The notes: generated by a model not told the origin, from the letters alone. DNA of 14,746 bases from Deltaproteobacteria bacterium (GCA_020635195.1 JACKAG010000022.1:1-14746); one strand, 5' to 3'. Positions 5,630 through 13,653 are shown, counted from the stretch's first letter. A program made the numbers and translations.

Positions 5630-8431
5630 ATGAGCTCCGAAAACGCCATGATCCGGCTTGCGGGAGTCCGGACCCATAATCTGAAAAACATCGATGTAGA
5701 GTTTCCCCAGGGATGCCTGTCTGTCGTGACCGGCGTTTCAGGTTCAGGTAAAAGCAGCCTGGTTTTCAGCACTCTATACAGCGAAGCATACCGCCTTTAT
5801 CTGGAAAGCCTTTCCGGTTTTGCCAGGCAACACCTGGAACAGCTGCCCAGAGCGGAGATTGATGAGGCGACTAACTTAGCTCCGGCAATTGCGATCCGCC
5901 AGAACAGAGGAAGGCCGGGCAGACGATCAACCGTTGCCAGTATCACCGGAGTCATGAGCCCACTCCAGACTATCTATGCCTCAATGGCATCAGTTTTTTG
6001 TCCGGAATGCCGGCAGCAGATTATTCCATATACTCCTGCAAGTCTGGCACGACAGCTGGCTGATAACAAACCCTGCGGACCCCTGATTATTTTAGCTCCC
6101 CTGATCCGCTGGAAGGATCGGGACTGGCATCAGCTGCTCCAGCAGTTTCAGGAGCAGGGATTCAACCGTATCAGAGAGCATGGAAAAATAAGACGTCTGG
6201 AGGCCTCCATTTTGTCCTCAGCTTCGGACAGTGAACTGGTCATTGACAGAATCTCAGACCCGGCAAACGATCAGATGAGGCTTCAGGATGCCCTGAAGCT
6301 GGCATTTAAATGCGGGCTGGGTTTTCTTCGTATTCTGGATGATAAATCCCGTAGCTTTGATTTTTTTCAGAACCTTTGCTGCCAGAGCTGCCAGACAGAA
6401 TATCAGGCGCCGTCTTTCGCCCTGTTTTCATGGCAGCACCCTGCCGGAGCCTGTCCGACATGCCAGGGTTCCGGAACCGTCTCTCTGCCAGATCTGAATA
6501 AAATCATTCCGGATCAACGCTCTTCACTGGCAAAAAGAGGCCTTTGCCTGCTGAATTCCGGCTCAGCAGCAGAGCACTGGTACAGTCTCTTTGAGGCAGC
6601 AGCCAGAAAAACAGACATCCCCATTGAACGGCTGTTTAAAGATTATTCTGAAGAAGATTATGACTGGCTGATCTCAGGAGACAGGCAGGAATTTATAGGG
6701 ATTCAGGGCTATCTTAGCTGGCTGGAGAGCAAACAGCATCTGAGCCGTTACCGGATACAGAGGAGCAGATATCTGCAGCACAGCGACTGCCCGGACTGCA
6801 AAGGAGGCCGCTTTGCACCTCATATTCATGCCTACCGTCTTGACGGAACAAGCCTGCCTGAGCTGCTCCGGAAACCTGTCTCAGATCTGAGGCAACAGCT
6901 GCAGAAAATCGCTGCAAAAGACAGACGTACGGAAGCAGGAAAAAGCCGGATCTGTGGAGAATTATTCCGCGAGCTGGAGGAGCTTCTTTCATGTCTGGAA
7001 AGACTCGGAGCAGGCTATCTCTCCCTGGACAGAAAGGCTGACAGCCTTTCCGGAGGAGAGCTCCAGAAGATTCATCTGGCAAGATGCCTGAGCAGTCAGC
7101 TGACCCGGACTCTGTACTGCCTCGATGAACCATCCTCTGCCCTACATGCAGTCGACCGGGAACAGCTCAGCGCAGAACTCCGGCGCCTGTGTCAGACAGG
7201 AAATACTGTTGTGATGGTCGAACACGATTCTGCTCTGATCAGCATGGCAGACCATACGATTCAGCTTGGTCCGGGATCAGGTGAGGCAGGGGGATATCTG
7301 AGCCACCCTGTTCAGCCAGCTGCGGCACATCGTCGCTCCGGGCAGAAGCAGAAAGTCCCGTTCTCTCCGGAAAGTCACCCTTGCTGGCTGACGTTGTCCG
7401 GACCTTCTGTGCATCATCTGAAAAAGTTCAATTTCCGGGCTCCTCTTGGCAAAATAACGGTGATCTGTGGCCCCAGCGGGAGCGGGAAAAGCACCCTGCT
7501 TTATCACTGTCTTTTACCATCACTACAACGCACCTTAACGGGAACACCTAAGCCAGATTCTTTTTCCGATAAAAAAACGGGGGTGCTGACACTTCCTGCA
7601 AACTCACCCCTTCTTCCAGAATCAGTCTACTTTGTCGACCAGAGCCCTCTGGCAGGAAATCAGCGCTCCGTACTTCTGACATGGCTGAATGTCTGGGACA
7701 CAGTCAGAAAAGAACTGGCAAAACAGGAAAGGGCTCGCCATCAGGGCATGAATGCAGGATATTTCAGCTTTAATCGTGCAGGAGGGCGCTGCGACTCCTG
7801 TCTCGGACTTGGTTTCATAAGCGAAAATCTTTCTTTTCTGGGAGATGTCCGGATGACCTGCCCGGACTGTCAGGGGAAGCGCTTCAGTGACAAAGCTCTC
7901 TCAGTTTATTACAGAGGAAAAAACATCCATGACATGATGCAAATGACAGCAGCAGATGCCCTTGTTTTTTTTAAAGACTTACCCACGGTTGCCGGAGCTC
8001 TCAGAACTGTCACTGACCTTGGACTCGGTTATATGCGCCTGGGACAGACAAGCAGCAGCTATTCAGGAGGTGAGATCCAGCGACTGAAACTGGCTGATAT
8101 TCTAAGGAAACATGATTCTGACCATCCTGCCTGTTTCCTTCTGGACGAACCAGCCTCCGGACTCGCCGATGAAGATATCCATGCTCTTTTACTGCACTTC
8201 AGAACACTATGCTCTGCAGGACATAGCATGATCATTGTCACACATCATCTGGCTCTGCTCAGATCTGCGGACTACCTGCTCGAGCTTGGCCCATGTGGTG
8301 GGGATCAGGGAGGACAGCTCCTTTATCAGGGGACACCAGAAAAAATAATCAAATGTAATCATTCTATTACAGGAAAATTTCTTCAAAAAGACAGCTTTTC
8401 TACCCTTCAGACTGGCGATCCGGGAAAATGA
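5630..8431 (+). CDS. uvrA: UvrA-family excinuclease ATPase (divergent UvrA)
   Basis: The protein has 933 residues, colinear with canonical UvrA, the damage-recognition ATPase of nucleotide excision repair. In order: Walker A 'GVSGSGKSS' (35-43), a 'CPEC' module, a region resembling the UvrB-binding domain (about 130-245), zinc module CQSC/CPTC (about 250-280), an insertion region with a 'CPDCKGGRF' pair, signature 'LSGGELQ' (~473), Walker B 'LDEPSSALH' (~498), 'VEHD', second Walker A 'GPSGSGKST' (614-622), zinc finger CDSC/CPDC (~720-746), signature 'YSGGEIQ' (~810), 'LLDEPASGL' and 'VTHH'. All catalytic motifs are intact. Several motifs deviate from housekeeping UvrA: 'RGRPGRRSTV' near the first Q-loop region and VTHH for the usual EHN. 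It may therefore be a second UvrA-like protein. The ATG follows AGGAAGAG. I see no LexA-type box upstream. Confidence 0.88.
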   Translation: MSSENAMIRLAGVRTHNLKNIDVEFPQGCLSVVTGVSGSGKSSLVFSTLYSEAYRLYLESLSGFARQHLEQLPRAEIDEATNLAPAIAIRQNRGRPGRRSTVASITGVMSPLQTIYASMASVFCPECRQQIIPYTPASLARQLADNKPCGPLIILAPLIRWKDRDWHQLLQQFQEQGFNRIREHGKIRRLEASILSSASDSELVIDRISDPANDQMRLQDALKLAFKCGLGFLRILDDKSRSFDFFQNLCCQSCQTEYQAPSFALFSWQHPAGACPTCQGSGTVSLPDLNKIIPDQRSSLAKRGLCLLNSGSAAEHWYSLFEAAARKTDIPIERLFKDYSEEDYDWLISGDRQEFIGIQGYLSWLESKQHLSRYRIQRSRYLQHSDCPDCKGGRFAPHIHAYRLDGTSLPELLRKPVSDLRQQLQKIAAKDRRTEAGKSRICGELFRELEELLSCLERLGAGYLSLDRKADSLSGGELQKIHLARCLSSQLTRTLYCLDEPSSALHAVDREQLSAELRRLCQTGNTVVMVEHDSALISMADHTIQLGPGSGEAGGYLSHPVQPAAAHRRSGQKQKVPFSPESHPCWLTLSGPSVHHLKKFNFRAPLGKITVICGPSGSGKSTLLYHCLLPSLQRTLTGTPKPDSFSDKKTGVLTLPANSPLLPESVYFVDQSPLAGNQRSVLLTWLNVWDTVRKELAKQERARHQGMNAGYFSFNRAGGRCDSCLGLGFISENLSFLGDVRMTCPDCQGKRFSDKALSVYYRGKNIHDMMQMTAADALVFFKDLPTVAGALRTVTDLGLGYMRLGQTSSSYSGGEIQRLKLADILRKHDSDHPACFLLDEPASGLADEDIHALLLHFRTLCSAGHSMIIVTHHLALLRSADYLLELGPCGGDQGGQLLYQGTPEKIIKCNHSITGKFLQKDSFSTLQTGDPGK

Positions 8432-8440
8432 ACTTAAATT

Positions 8441-8464
8441 AAGCCGAATGAGGATGGCTTTTGT
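8441..8464 (+). terminator. Weak terminator-like hairpin after the UvrA gene
   Basis: A 5-bp stem AAGCC (8441-8445) and GGCTT (8456-8460) with a 10-base loop is followed by a short T-rich tail. It lies 10 bp after the UvrA-family stop. The stem is short, so it is only a candidate. Confidence 0.3.
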
Positions 8465-8478
8465 GCCTTTCCTGTTTA

Positions 8479-8495
8479 TGTCATGTATGATGACA
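8479..8495. promoter_or_regulatory. Operator-like inverted repeat upstream of dnaJ
   Basis: TGTCAT-GTATG-ATGACA is a perfect 6-bp inverted repeat with a 5-base spacer, placed 16 bp before the candidate -35 of dnaJ. The shape suits a dimeric regulator, but I cannot name one. It is not a CIRCE element. Confidence 0.35.
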
Positions 8496-8511
8496 AATTT
8501 TTTCTCAGCTC

Positions 8512-8540
8512 TGGTCATAGAGAGTAGCTGTCATTATAAC
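8512..8540 (+). promoter_or_regulatory. Candidate promoter of dnaJ with overlapping palindromes
   Basis: TGGTCA (8512-8517) and TATAAC (8535-8540) are spaced 17 bp apart, so initiation would fall near 8547. Immediately downstream lie CTTAAT-CAA-ATTAAG (8540-8554) and the overlapping perfect palindrome TAAGATCTTA (8551-8560). A protein bound there would cover the start site. No CIRCE repeat is seen. Confidence 0.45.
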
Positions 8541-8575
8541 TTAATCAAATTAAGATCTTAGGTCCGGGAGTCCTG

Positions 8576-9676
8576 ATGTCAAAGCGAGATTACTATGAAG
8601 TATTAGGGGTCAGCAGAAGCGCATCTGCTGCTGAAATCAAGGCTGCATACCGAAAATCAGCCCTTAAGTACCATCCGGACCGGAATCCAGACAATTCTGA
8701 GGCTGAAGAAAAATTCAAAGAAGCCAGCGAAGCTTACGAAGTCCTGGCCGATGAGCAAAAACGCCAGATTTACGATCAGTTCGGTCACCAGGGACTATCC
8801 GGACAGGGTTATAGCGGGCCCAGGGACGCATCGGAGATTTTTTCTCAGTTCGGAAGTCTTTTTGAAGATTTCTTTGGTTTTGGAGGAAACAGAAACCGGA
8901 ACCGCCCTCGCCGCGGAGCAGATCTTCGCTACGACATGGAGCTGGATTTTCGGGATGCGGTCTTTGGAACAGAAAAAGAAATTCAGTTTGAAAAAGAAGT
9001 TTCCTGCCAACCCTGTAAAGGAAGCGGCGCAGAACCTGGCTCAACTCCTTCTTATTGTTCGACCTGCGGAGGACATGGTCAGGTAAGTCGCAACCAGGGT
9101 TTTTTCAGTGTTGCGACGACATGTCCGGCCTGCCATGGAGAAGGCAAAATTATCACCAACCCATGCCGGAAATGCCGGGGGCGTGGACGCAGCGCAAAGA
9201 AAAGCAGCCTTTCCGTCAAAGTTCCTGCGGGCGTCGATAACGGACTGAAGCTAAGAATCGGAGGAGAAGGCGAAGAAGGTGATCTCGGAGGACCTCCCGG
9301 AGATCTTTATATTGTCCTTCATGTCAGAGAAAGTGACACCTTCAGAAGAGAAGGTGTTGATCTGATTTTGCAGCAGCCTGTAAGCTTTGTGCAAGCTGCC
9401 CTCGGCTGCAAACTGGATATCAAAACCCTGGATGGAAAAGAAACCATCGTTGTCCCTGCCGGAGCCCAGTATGGACATCGGATCACAATCCCGGGAGCCG
9501 GCGTCCCTCATGTTCGCGGAGTTGGCAGGGGAGATCTCCATGTCAGGCTGGACATCAGAATCCCGGAAAAGCTCAGCAAAGAACAAAGAGAAATTCTGGA
9601 ACAATATGCCTCATTGTCACATGAAGAAGTTCAGAAAGGGGGGCAGGGTTTCTTCCAGAGAATTTTTGATAGCTGA
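8576..9676 (+). CDS. dnaJ: Co-chaperone DnaJ (class A J-protein)
   Basis: This J-protein stimulates DnaK ATPase and delivers unfolded clients. It has 366 residues with all class A parts in order: J domain with HPD at 33-35, a linker that is Phe- and Gly-bearing but short ('SEIFSQFGSLFEDFFGFGGNRNRN', broken here into about 87-110), the four zinc motifs C144-C147, C161-C164, C183-C186 and C197-C200, then the two-part C-terminal client-binding and dimerisation region ('VPAGVDNGLKLRIGGEGE', 'GDLHVRLDIRIP'). Nothing is missing. The ATG follows GGGAG. It is not next to dnaK or grpE in this window and appears to have its own promoter, separate from the UvrA-family gene 144 bp upstream. Confidence 0.95.
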   Translation: MSKRDYYEVLGVSRSASAAEIKAAYRKSALKYHPDRNPDNSEAEEKFKEASEAYEVLADEQKRQIYDQFGHQGLSGQGYSGPRDASEIFSQFGSLFEDFFGFGGNRNRNRPRRGADLRYDMELDFRDAVFGTEKEIQFEKEVSCQPCKGSGAEPGSTPSYCSTCGGHGQVSRNQGFFSVATTCPACHGEGKIITNPCRKCRGRGRSAKKSSLSVKVPAGVDNGLKLRIGGEGEEGDLGGPPGDLYIVLHVRESDTFRREGVDLILQQPVSFVQAALGCKLDIKTLDGKETIVVPAGAQYGHRITIPGAGVPHVRGVGRGDLHVRLDIRIPEKLSKEQREILEQYASLSHEEVQKGGQGFFQRIFDS

Positions 9677-9691
9677 ATCCACAGGATTTAA

Positions 9692-9719
9692 CCGGAAGCT
9701 GCTCTTGCAGCAGAGCCGG
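9692..9719. terminator. Hairpin between dnaJ and the convergent operon
   Basis: CCGG (9692-9695) and CCGG (9716-9719) enclose a 5-bp stem GCTGC (9698-9702) and GCAGC (9707-9711) with a TCTT loop. It lies 15 bp after dnaJ and 24 bp before the end of the convergent barrel gene. No T-tract follows on either strand, so termination is uncertain. Confidence 0.35.
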
Positions 9720-9743
9720 GCATTCGCTGTTTAATCTAATCAA

Positions 9744-10322
9744 TCAGACATTAATATTGACACCAAAGCCATAAGACCAGTCCCAGAGATCCGGAGAGAA
9801 ACGCCGGAATGAGCTCAGGCTCAGACTAAATTCCAGCCAGTCTGAAGGTGCATAATCAACAGCAGAACGAAACATCAGAGCGGAAACATACTGGCGATAA
9901 TTGAGGGAGTGTTCCAGAACCTTCCCTTTTGTTTCCTGCATCCAGACTCCTGGAGCAAGGCTCAGAGAATACCTGAAAAGCCGGACATAACTCCAGGAAA
10001 GGCCCGAAAAAATCCCGTAATAGTCCTGACGAATATCAACCATCCTGGATTTTCTGACAAGGTCCGGGGCAATCATACACCAGAGATCGGCCCGCAGCCC
10101 TTCCTGCCAAAAGGATGAAGGCAAATACAAGACAGATAACGGCAGATGCAGCGAAAGGTTATAAGCAGGCCGCCCCACATAATCACGCGTCACGTCCTGA
10201 AGGCGCAGGTTGTCATGAAGAATGCGCAGACTTCTCTGTGGCCCCTCCGATATAGTCCGGGCGGCAAGCTCCCATGCAAACATGCACACAAAAAATAAAG
10301 CTACTAACTTTTTACAGCACAC
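9744..10322 (-). CDS. Exported protein, probable outer-membrane beta-barrel
   Basis: The protein has 192 residues. The N-terminus 'MCCKKLVALFFVCMFAWELAA' looks like a signal peptide. The mature part is rich in alternating polar/hydrophobic strands with many aromatic residues ('YNLSLHLPLSVLYLP', 'IFSGLSWSYVRLFRYSLSLA', 'WLEFSLSLSSFRRF', 'WSYGFGVNINV'), as expected of a small outer-membrane barrel. There is no recognised family, and the C-terminal residue is Val rather than the usual Phe. The start is a GTG at 10322 lying inside the last codons of the upstream protease gene (19-bp overlap), so the two are probably translationally coupled and may work together at the cell surface. That partnership is inference. 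Confidence 0.65.
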   Translation of the reverse strand: MCCKKLVALFFVCMFAWELAARTISEGPQRSLRILHDNLRLQDVTRDYVGRPAYNLSLHLPLSVLYLPSSFWQEGLRADLWCMIAPDLVRKSRMVDIRQDYYGIFSGLSWSYVRLFRYSLSLAPGVWMQETKGKVLEHSLNYRQYVSALMFRSAVDYAPSDWLEFSLSLSSFRRFSPDLWDWSYGFGVNINV

Positions 10323-11506
10323 ACTTCATTTACCTTATCTGTGTTTACACTATCATCAAACCATTTGCGGAAAGACTCGCAATAATCCGCCCGATCTCCA
10401 GGCTCTGCTTTTTCTACAATTCGCTGAAGAAGCCAGAAATAATCAAAATCACTGTTCTCCTTATGGCTGGCCCAATCCTCGGCAAAGACTGGCAAAGCCT
10501 GCAGCACGACTTTCGCTACCGGAACAGCTCCCTTTCCTCTTATTTTTGCCACCTCATACAGGGCTGAAGCGAGGACAGAGCCCTTACAATAAAAGCTCCC
10601 CTTACAAATCTTTGGATAGAGAATCAGGTCACGACTTGTCCAGCTGACAGGAAGAATTCTCTCTGCTGCAATACCGGCGTGGGTCACCCCATAGCCATCT
10701 TCCAGCATGGTCATAACCCACGAGACAAAATCTGCAAAGCCCTCATTAATTCCCCTGATCTGCTTGTCCGCCCGCGAGTCACTGGTTTCATAAAAAGGAA
10801 CTTCCTTCCTGGCGGCAAACACATCAAAGACGGAATGACCAAACTCATGTGCCAGAATAGCCAGATTCATTGCAATAGGAAGCCCTTCACGGGGAGATGT
10901 CTTAAAAAATAAAAAGTTCTGACTGACAGGATCAAAGGCTGCATTCAGTTTGAGAGTCCCGCTGATTTCCCCTTTATTTCCTGCTGCAATTTTAGGAGCA
11001 TAAACCAGACGCCGTTTACCAAAAACATCAGGATCCAACCCCAGATGATCCCTCCAGAATTCAACAATCTTCTCGTAGTGATAATACATAGAAAGCATCA
11101 GCATCGAGTGATAGTCCAGAGGGTGCAGCACTCCATCCTGCATTTTATAGGCCAGCTGAACAGCATCCCCCCCCTTCAGTTTATACGATCCCGGAGCTGC
11201 TTCTGTTGAACCCTCTTCCTGACTTTCCTCCAGCCGAAATTCCGCATTCCCGACAACCTGTGCATAAAGACCATTCATGGTATCGGGGTCCGTCAGGGTA
11301 TTGAAAACAACTTCCTTCCACTGATACTGAGTATTGCTGCCCTCTTCATCTGAAAAGACAACAATTCTTGCTCTGACAGGCTGGCCTGCATGATCCTGCC
11401 TGCACTGTGCTGTCATCAATATGCAGAATAAAAATCCACAGGAAAGCAGAGCATTTTGGCTGAAAAATCTGAGCACCATAAATATGACACTTATGTGTAG
11501 TGGCAC
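10304..11506 (-). CDS. Exported zinc metalloprotease-like protein (HEFGH)
   Basis: The protein has 400 residues. Its N-terminal hydrophobic segment ends in 'LMTAQC' (Cys35), a loose lipobox with Gln at -1, so it may be a lipoprotein or simply a secreted protein. The core carries a zincin motif HEFGH (H220, E221, H224), followed 30 residues later by NEGFADF (E255), which resembles the third-ligand NExxxD motif of gluzincins. Protease activity is likely but untested, and no substrate is visible. The start is a GTG at 11506 behind AGGGA; an ATG nine codons later has no good ribosome site. It overlaps the downstream barrel gene by 19 bp. I do not recognise a named peptidase family. Confidence 0.75.
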   Translation of the reverse strand: MPLHISVIFMVLRFFSQNALLSCGFLFCILMTAQCRQDHAGQPVRARIVVFSDEEGSNTQYQWKEVVFNTLTDPDTMNGLYAQVVGNAEFRLEESQEEGSTEAAPGSYKLKGGDAVQLAYKMQDGVLHPLDYHSMLMLSMYYHYEKIVEFWRDHLGLDPDVFGKRRLVYAPKIAAGNKGEISGTLKLNAAFDPVSQNFLFFKTSPREGLPIAMNLAILAHEFGHSVFDVFAARKEVPFYETSDSRADKQIRGINEGFADFVSWVMTMLEDGYGVTHAGIAAERILPVSWTSRDLILYPKICKGSFYCKGSVLASALYEVAKIRGKGAVPVAKVVLQALPVFAEDWASHKENSDFDYFWLLQRIVEKAEPGDRADYCESFRKWFDDSVNTDKVNEVCAVKS

Positions 11507-11829
11507 AAATCCCTAAGATGGGATGAAGGTCTGAAATGCTAGACTAAAAACAGAAAAAAAACAAGCTCCATAATCTCCCCTGATCTCCTGAGTGACATCA
11601 CGCGGCACCTTCTTCATACGATGATTTTTTTAGCTACGAAAAGAGCCTGAACACTGTCTTCTGATCTAAGCCAGTTATATCTGTACAGTATAAAAACACC
11701 TTGCTTTGCAGATACAGCTGTTGCACAACCCAGCTTAGAAAAACAGGTTGCGATCAAACCCTGTGAAGACAAAATCTACACAGCCTCAGAAACCTGAAGG
11801 CATTCATAAAAAAAGAAATGGGAGTTCAT
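11507..11829. other. Divergent intergenic region, about 320 bp
   Basis: This stretch separates the minus-strand protease operon from the plus-strand phosphatase. Apart from the candidate minus-strand promoter I see a TATAAA at about 11689 that could be a -10 for the phosphatase but has no matching -35. There is a good GGGAG ribosome site at 11820-11824. I see no RNA gene, repeat or open frame worth calling. Confidence 0.4.
11537..11565 (-). promoter_or_regulatory. Candidate promoter of the metalloprotease operon
   Basis: On the minus strand TTGTTT (11565-11560) and TAGCAT (11542-11537) are 17 bp apart, upstream of the GTG at 11506. Both boxes are partial matches, so this is only a candidate. 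Confidence 0.3.
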
Positions 11830-12681
11830 ATGAAAGCGATTCACTACCTGGCTGTCCTCTGTTTTTTTTCTCTGGTTTCAGGACATGCCATCGCCTCATC
11901 TGAGCCAGTTGATATTCCCGTCAGGGCGGATTCAACATTCATCTACCTGATTCGTCACGCAGAGTCGGAAGAAAACATTGCGGCCAGAGAGCGCAAGAAA
12001 ACCGGAGCGCCTCCTCTGGTCGGTGGAGCACTGTCACATGTAAAGCTCAGCGAGACAGGCAGAGAACAGGCGGCAAGACTTGGTGTACAACTCAAGGGCG
12101 CAACGTTTGTCCGATATATCAGTTCTACGGCTGAGCGAGCAAAAAGCACACTTCAGATCTGTCTGGATAAGATGGGGCTGGGCGCCAAGATTACGCCAGA
12201 ACACATGGAAAGTCTTGAGGAACAGTCCAAAGGTTCCTGGGAAGGCCGTCTTGTCAGCGAAACATACGGAGAAAACAACAGCAACATAGCGGATACCTGG
12301 GGTCATATCCCTGGCATTACCCACCTTCCCGGGGATATTGCAGATCAGTCCATCCCGACAGAGATAAAAAGTGAATCTCCGAAAATGGTCGCGGCACGAA
12401 TGAACCAGACCTTAATCGATATAGCCAGAGCAGACAACTCCCGGGGCGGGCATATCATGGTGGTATCCCATGGAAATGCAATGAAATTTTTTATGCACTC
12501 TGTTTTTCCGGAAAAATTAAAATTCAACGGCAATCATGGAACAGTCTACAACACAGAAGATGGTGAACAGCTCAGAATTGATAATACAGATATGATCGTA
12601 TTAACTTACGATCATATCCAGGAGGAGTGGAGTTCATGGGAGCGCCTCCCGGCCAATACAGATCAGCTGAGGCTTCCCTGA
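11830..12681 (+). CDS. Exported histidine phosphatase (phosphoglycerate-mutase-like)
   Basis: The protein has 283 residues from the ATG at 11830, which I prefer over the in-frame ATG at 11818 because GGGAG sits six bases before it. A signal peptide is visible ('MKAIHYLAVLCFFSLVSG', cleavage likely near AIA-SS), so the enzyme acts in the periplasm or outside the cell. The histidine-phosphatase core is complete: R42-H43 in 'YLIRHAESEEN', R103 in 'SSTAERAKST', a Glu in 'LEEQSKGSWEG' and the second His214 in 'MVVSHGNAMKFF'. The family forms a phospho-His intermediate and removes phosphate from small molecules or proteins; the substrate cannot be read here. It appears to be a single-gene transcript. 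Confidence 0.85.
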   Translation: MKAIHYLAVLCFFSLVSGHAIASSEPVDIPVRADSTFIYLIRHAESEENIAARERKKTGAPPLVGGALSHVKLSETGREQAARLGVQLKGATFVRYISSTAERAKSTLQICLDKMGLGAKITPEHMESLEEQSKGSWEGRLVSETYGENNSNIADTWGHIPGITHLPGDIADQSIPTEIKSESPKMVAARMNQTLIDIARADNSRGGHIMVVSHGNAMKFFMHSVFPEKLKFNGNHGTVYNTEDGEQLRIDNTDMIVLTYDHIQEEWSSWERLPANTDQLRLP

Positions 12682-12865
12682 CAGAGCTGAACACAGAAAG
12701 TCTTCTTTGAAATGATCAGCTAGAATAAAGCCGCGACTCGCCTAAAATCATGGTAAACTCCGAGAATCTTCTGGGCATAGACATTTATCAAACCTCTTCC
12801 TTACATAGCCTTTTCTGTTCTTCCCTTTCCATATACAGCCGACTCCGTTCTTTTAAGATTGTGGC

Positions 12866-12909
12866 TTGAACCAAAAACTGCAATAATATATTAACTGAGT
12901 TAATTAACT
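12866..12909 (+). promoter_or_regulatory. Promoter and operator of the toxin-antitoxin locus
   Basis: TTGAAC (12866-12871) and TATTAA (12889-12894) are 17 bp apart. Two palindromes overlap the -10 and the start region: TTAAC-TGA-GTTAA (12891-12903) and the perfect 12-mer AGTTAATTAACT (12898-12909). This placement is what antitoxin autorepression would need, and the downstream antitoxin has an HTH domain. Specific binding is inferred. Confidence 0.55.
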
Positions 12910-12915
12910 AGGTGT

Positions 12916-13195
12916 ATGTCTTGGTCCGTAGAAAAGCACAAAGAATCAGAGAGTTGCTCAAGAAAGGTGCTTTCCGCTTTGGCACCCACTCCGAGTTCAG
13001 GACTCAGGACCGAATGCTGACTGAGGTGGATATTATGAATGTCGGCAAAACCGCCAGCACAGTCAAAAGCTATGAGGATGGGCGCTGGAAAGTTGTCGGC
13101 TTGTGGATGAAGATGGGTGCGAAATCAAAGTGATTTGTCGGTATTGCCGAGATGGAGAGAATCTTTTTATCATCAGTGTCATTGATGAGTTTTAA
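12916..13195 (+). pseudogene. DUF4258-type toxin gene with two frameshifts
   Basis: Read across three frames, the locus encodes a DUF4258/MqsR-like protein. Frame 1 from the ATG at 12916 starts 'MSWSVEK'. The next frame carries 'AQRIRELLKKGAFRFGTH' and 'RTQDRMLTEVDIMNVGK' through 'GRWKVVGL', and a third frame carries 'DEDGCEIKVICRYCRDG' and 'NLFIISVIDEF' to a stop at 13195. The joins fit loss of one A in GAAAAG (about 12931-12934) and a TG duplication in CTTGTGG (about 13101-13105). An uninterrupted but short product could start at the GTG at 12912 and stop at 13133, lacking the C-terminal strands. The antitoxin that follows is intact. Either the toxin is decayed or the indels are sequence errors. 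Confidence 0.65.
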
Positions 13196-13206
13196 TAGGT
13201 GAAATT

Positions 13207-13638
13207 ATGAAGAAGAGGAAAACAAAAACAAAAACTGTTCAATACACTCCCTGCGGCCTGGATTACGTTTACCTCCTTAAGGCACCAGTGGACTACACGG
13301 AAGAAGGCGAGGAGTACATCGACTTGCCTGTTGGAGATATCGAGAAAGCCATTGCCAGGGCTTTGATTGTCTCAGGCGTCCCTCTTCACGGGCAGGAAGT
13401 TAAGTTTCTCCGCAAGGCCCTTAAACTTCCCCGAAATGACTGGGCTAAAAAGCTGGGAATTTCTGCTGCTGGGATTTTCAAGTGGGAAAACGAGCCGGAG
13501 CGCCGTTTGTCCAAGGTGAATGAGGTTGCGATTAGGATTCTTTGCGCTGAACAGCTTAGTGTTGATCTTGATTGCCGCTGGGATATTCTAGTTCCCTCTG
13601 ACAAGCAGCCTAAGAAGTTGGAAGTGAAGGCGGCTTAA
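13207..13638 (+). CDS. MqsA-like HTH antitoxin
   Basis: The protein has 143 residues. An N-terminal 'YTPCGLDYVYLLKAP' segment is typical of HTH antitoxins found beside DUF4258 toxins, and an XRE-type helix-turn-helix near residues 64-96 ('FLRKALKLPRNDWAKKLGIS', then 'GIFKWENE') follows. The paired cysteines of the MqsA zinc finger are absent; only one Cys is present in that segment. It would bind DNA and repress the locus, and neutralise the toxin. The ATG lies 11 bp after the reconstructed toxin stop, with AGGTG five bases before it. The gene is undamaged although its toxin partner looks broken. The family assignment is from recognised motifs, not from a search. Confidence 0.75.
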   Translation: MKKRKTKTKTVQYTPCGLDYVYLLKAPVDYTEEGEEYIDLPVGDIEKAIARALIVSGVPLHGQEVKFLRKALKLPRNDWAKKLGISAAGIFKWENEPERRLSKVNEVAIRILCAEQLSVDLDCRWDILVPSDKQPKKLEVKAA

Positions 13639-13653
13639 TGCGGGAGCCAAGTG

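Noticed and set aside
6714..7133. Minus-strand open frame of 139 codons within the UvrA-family gene
   Set aside because: It lies entirely inside the long coding gene, is low in recognisable motifs and has no ribosome site.
8432..8575. CIRCE heat-shock operator before dnaJ
   Set aside because: The TTAGCACTC-N9-GAGTGCTAA pattern is absent; the palindromes there have other sequences.
10222..10647. Plus-strand open frame of 141 codons across the protease/barrel junction
   Set aside because: It is a shadow of the two minus-strand genes, which have signal peptide, zincin and coupling evidence.
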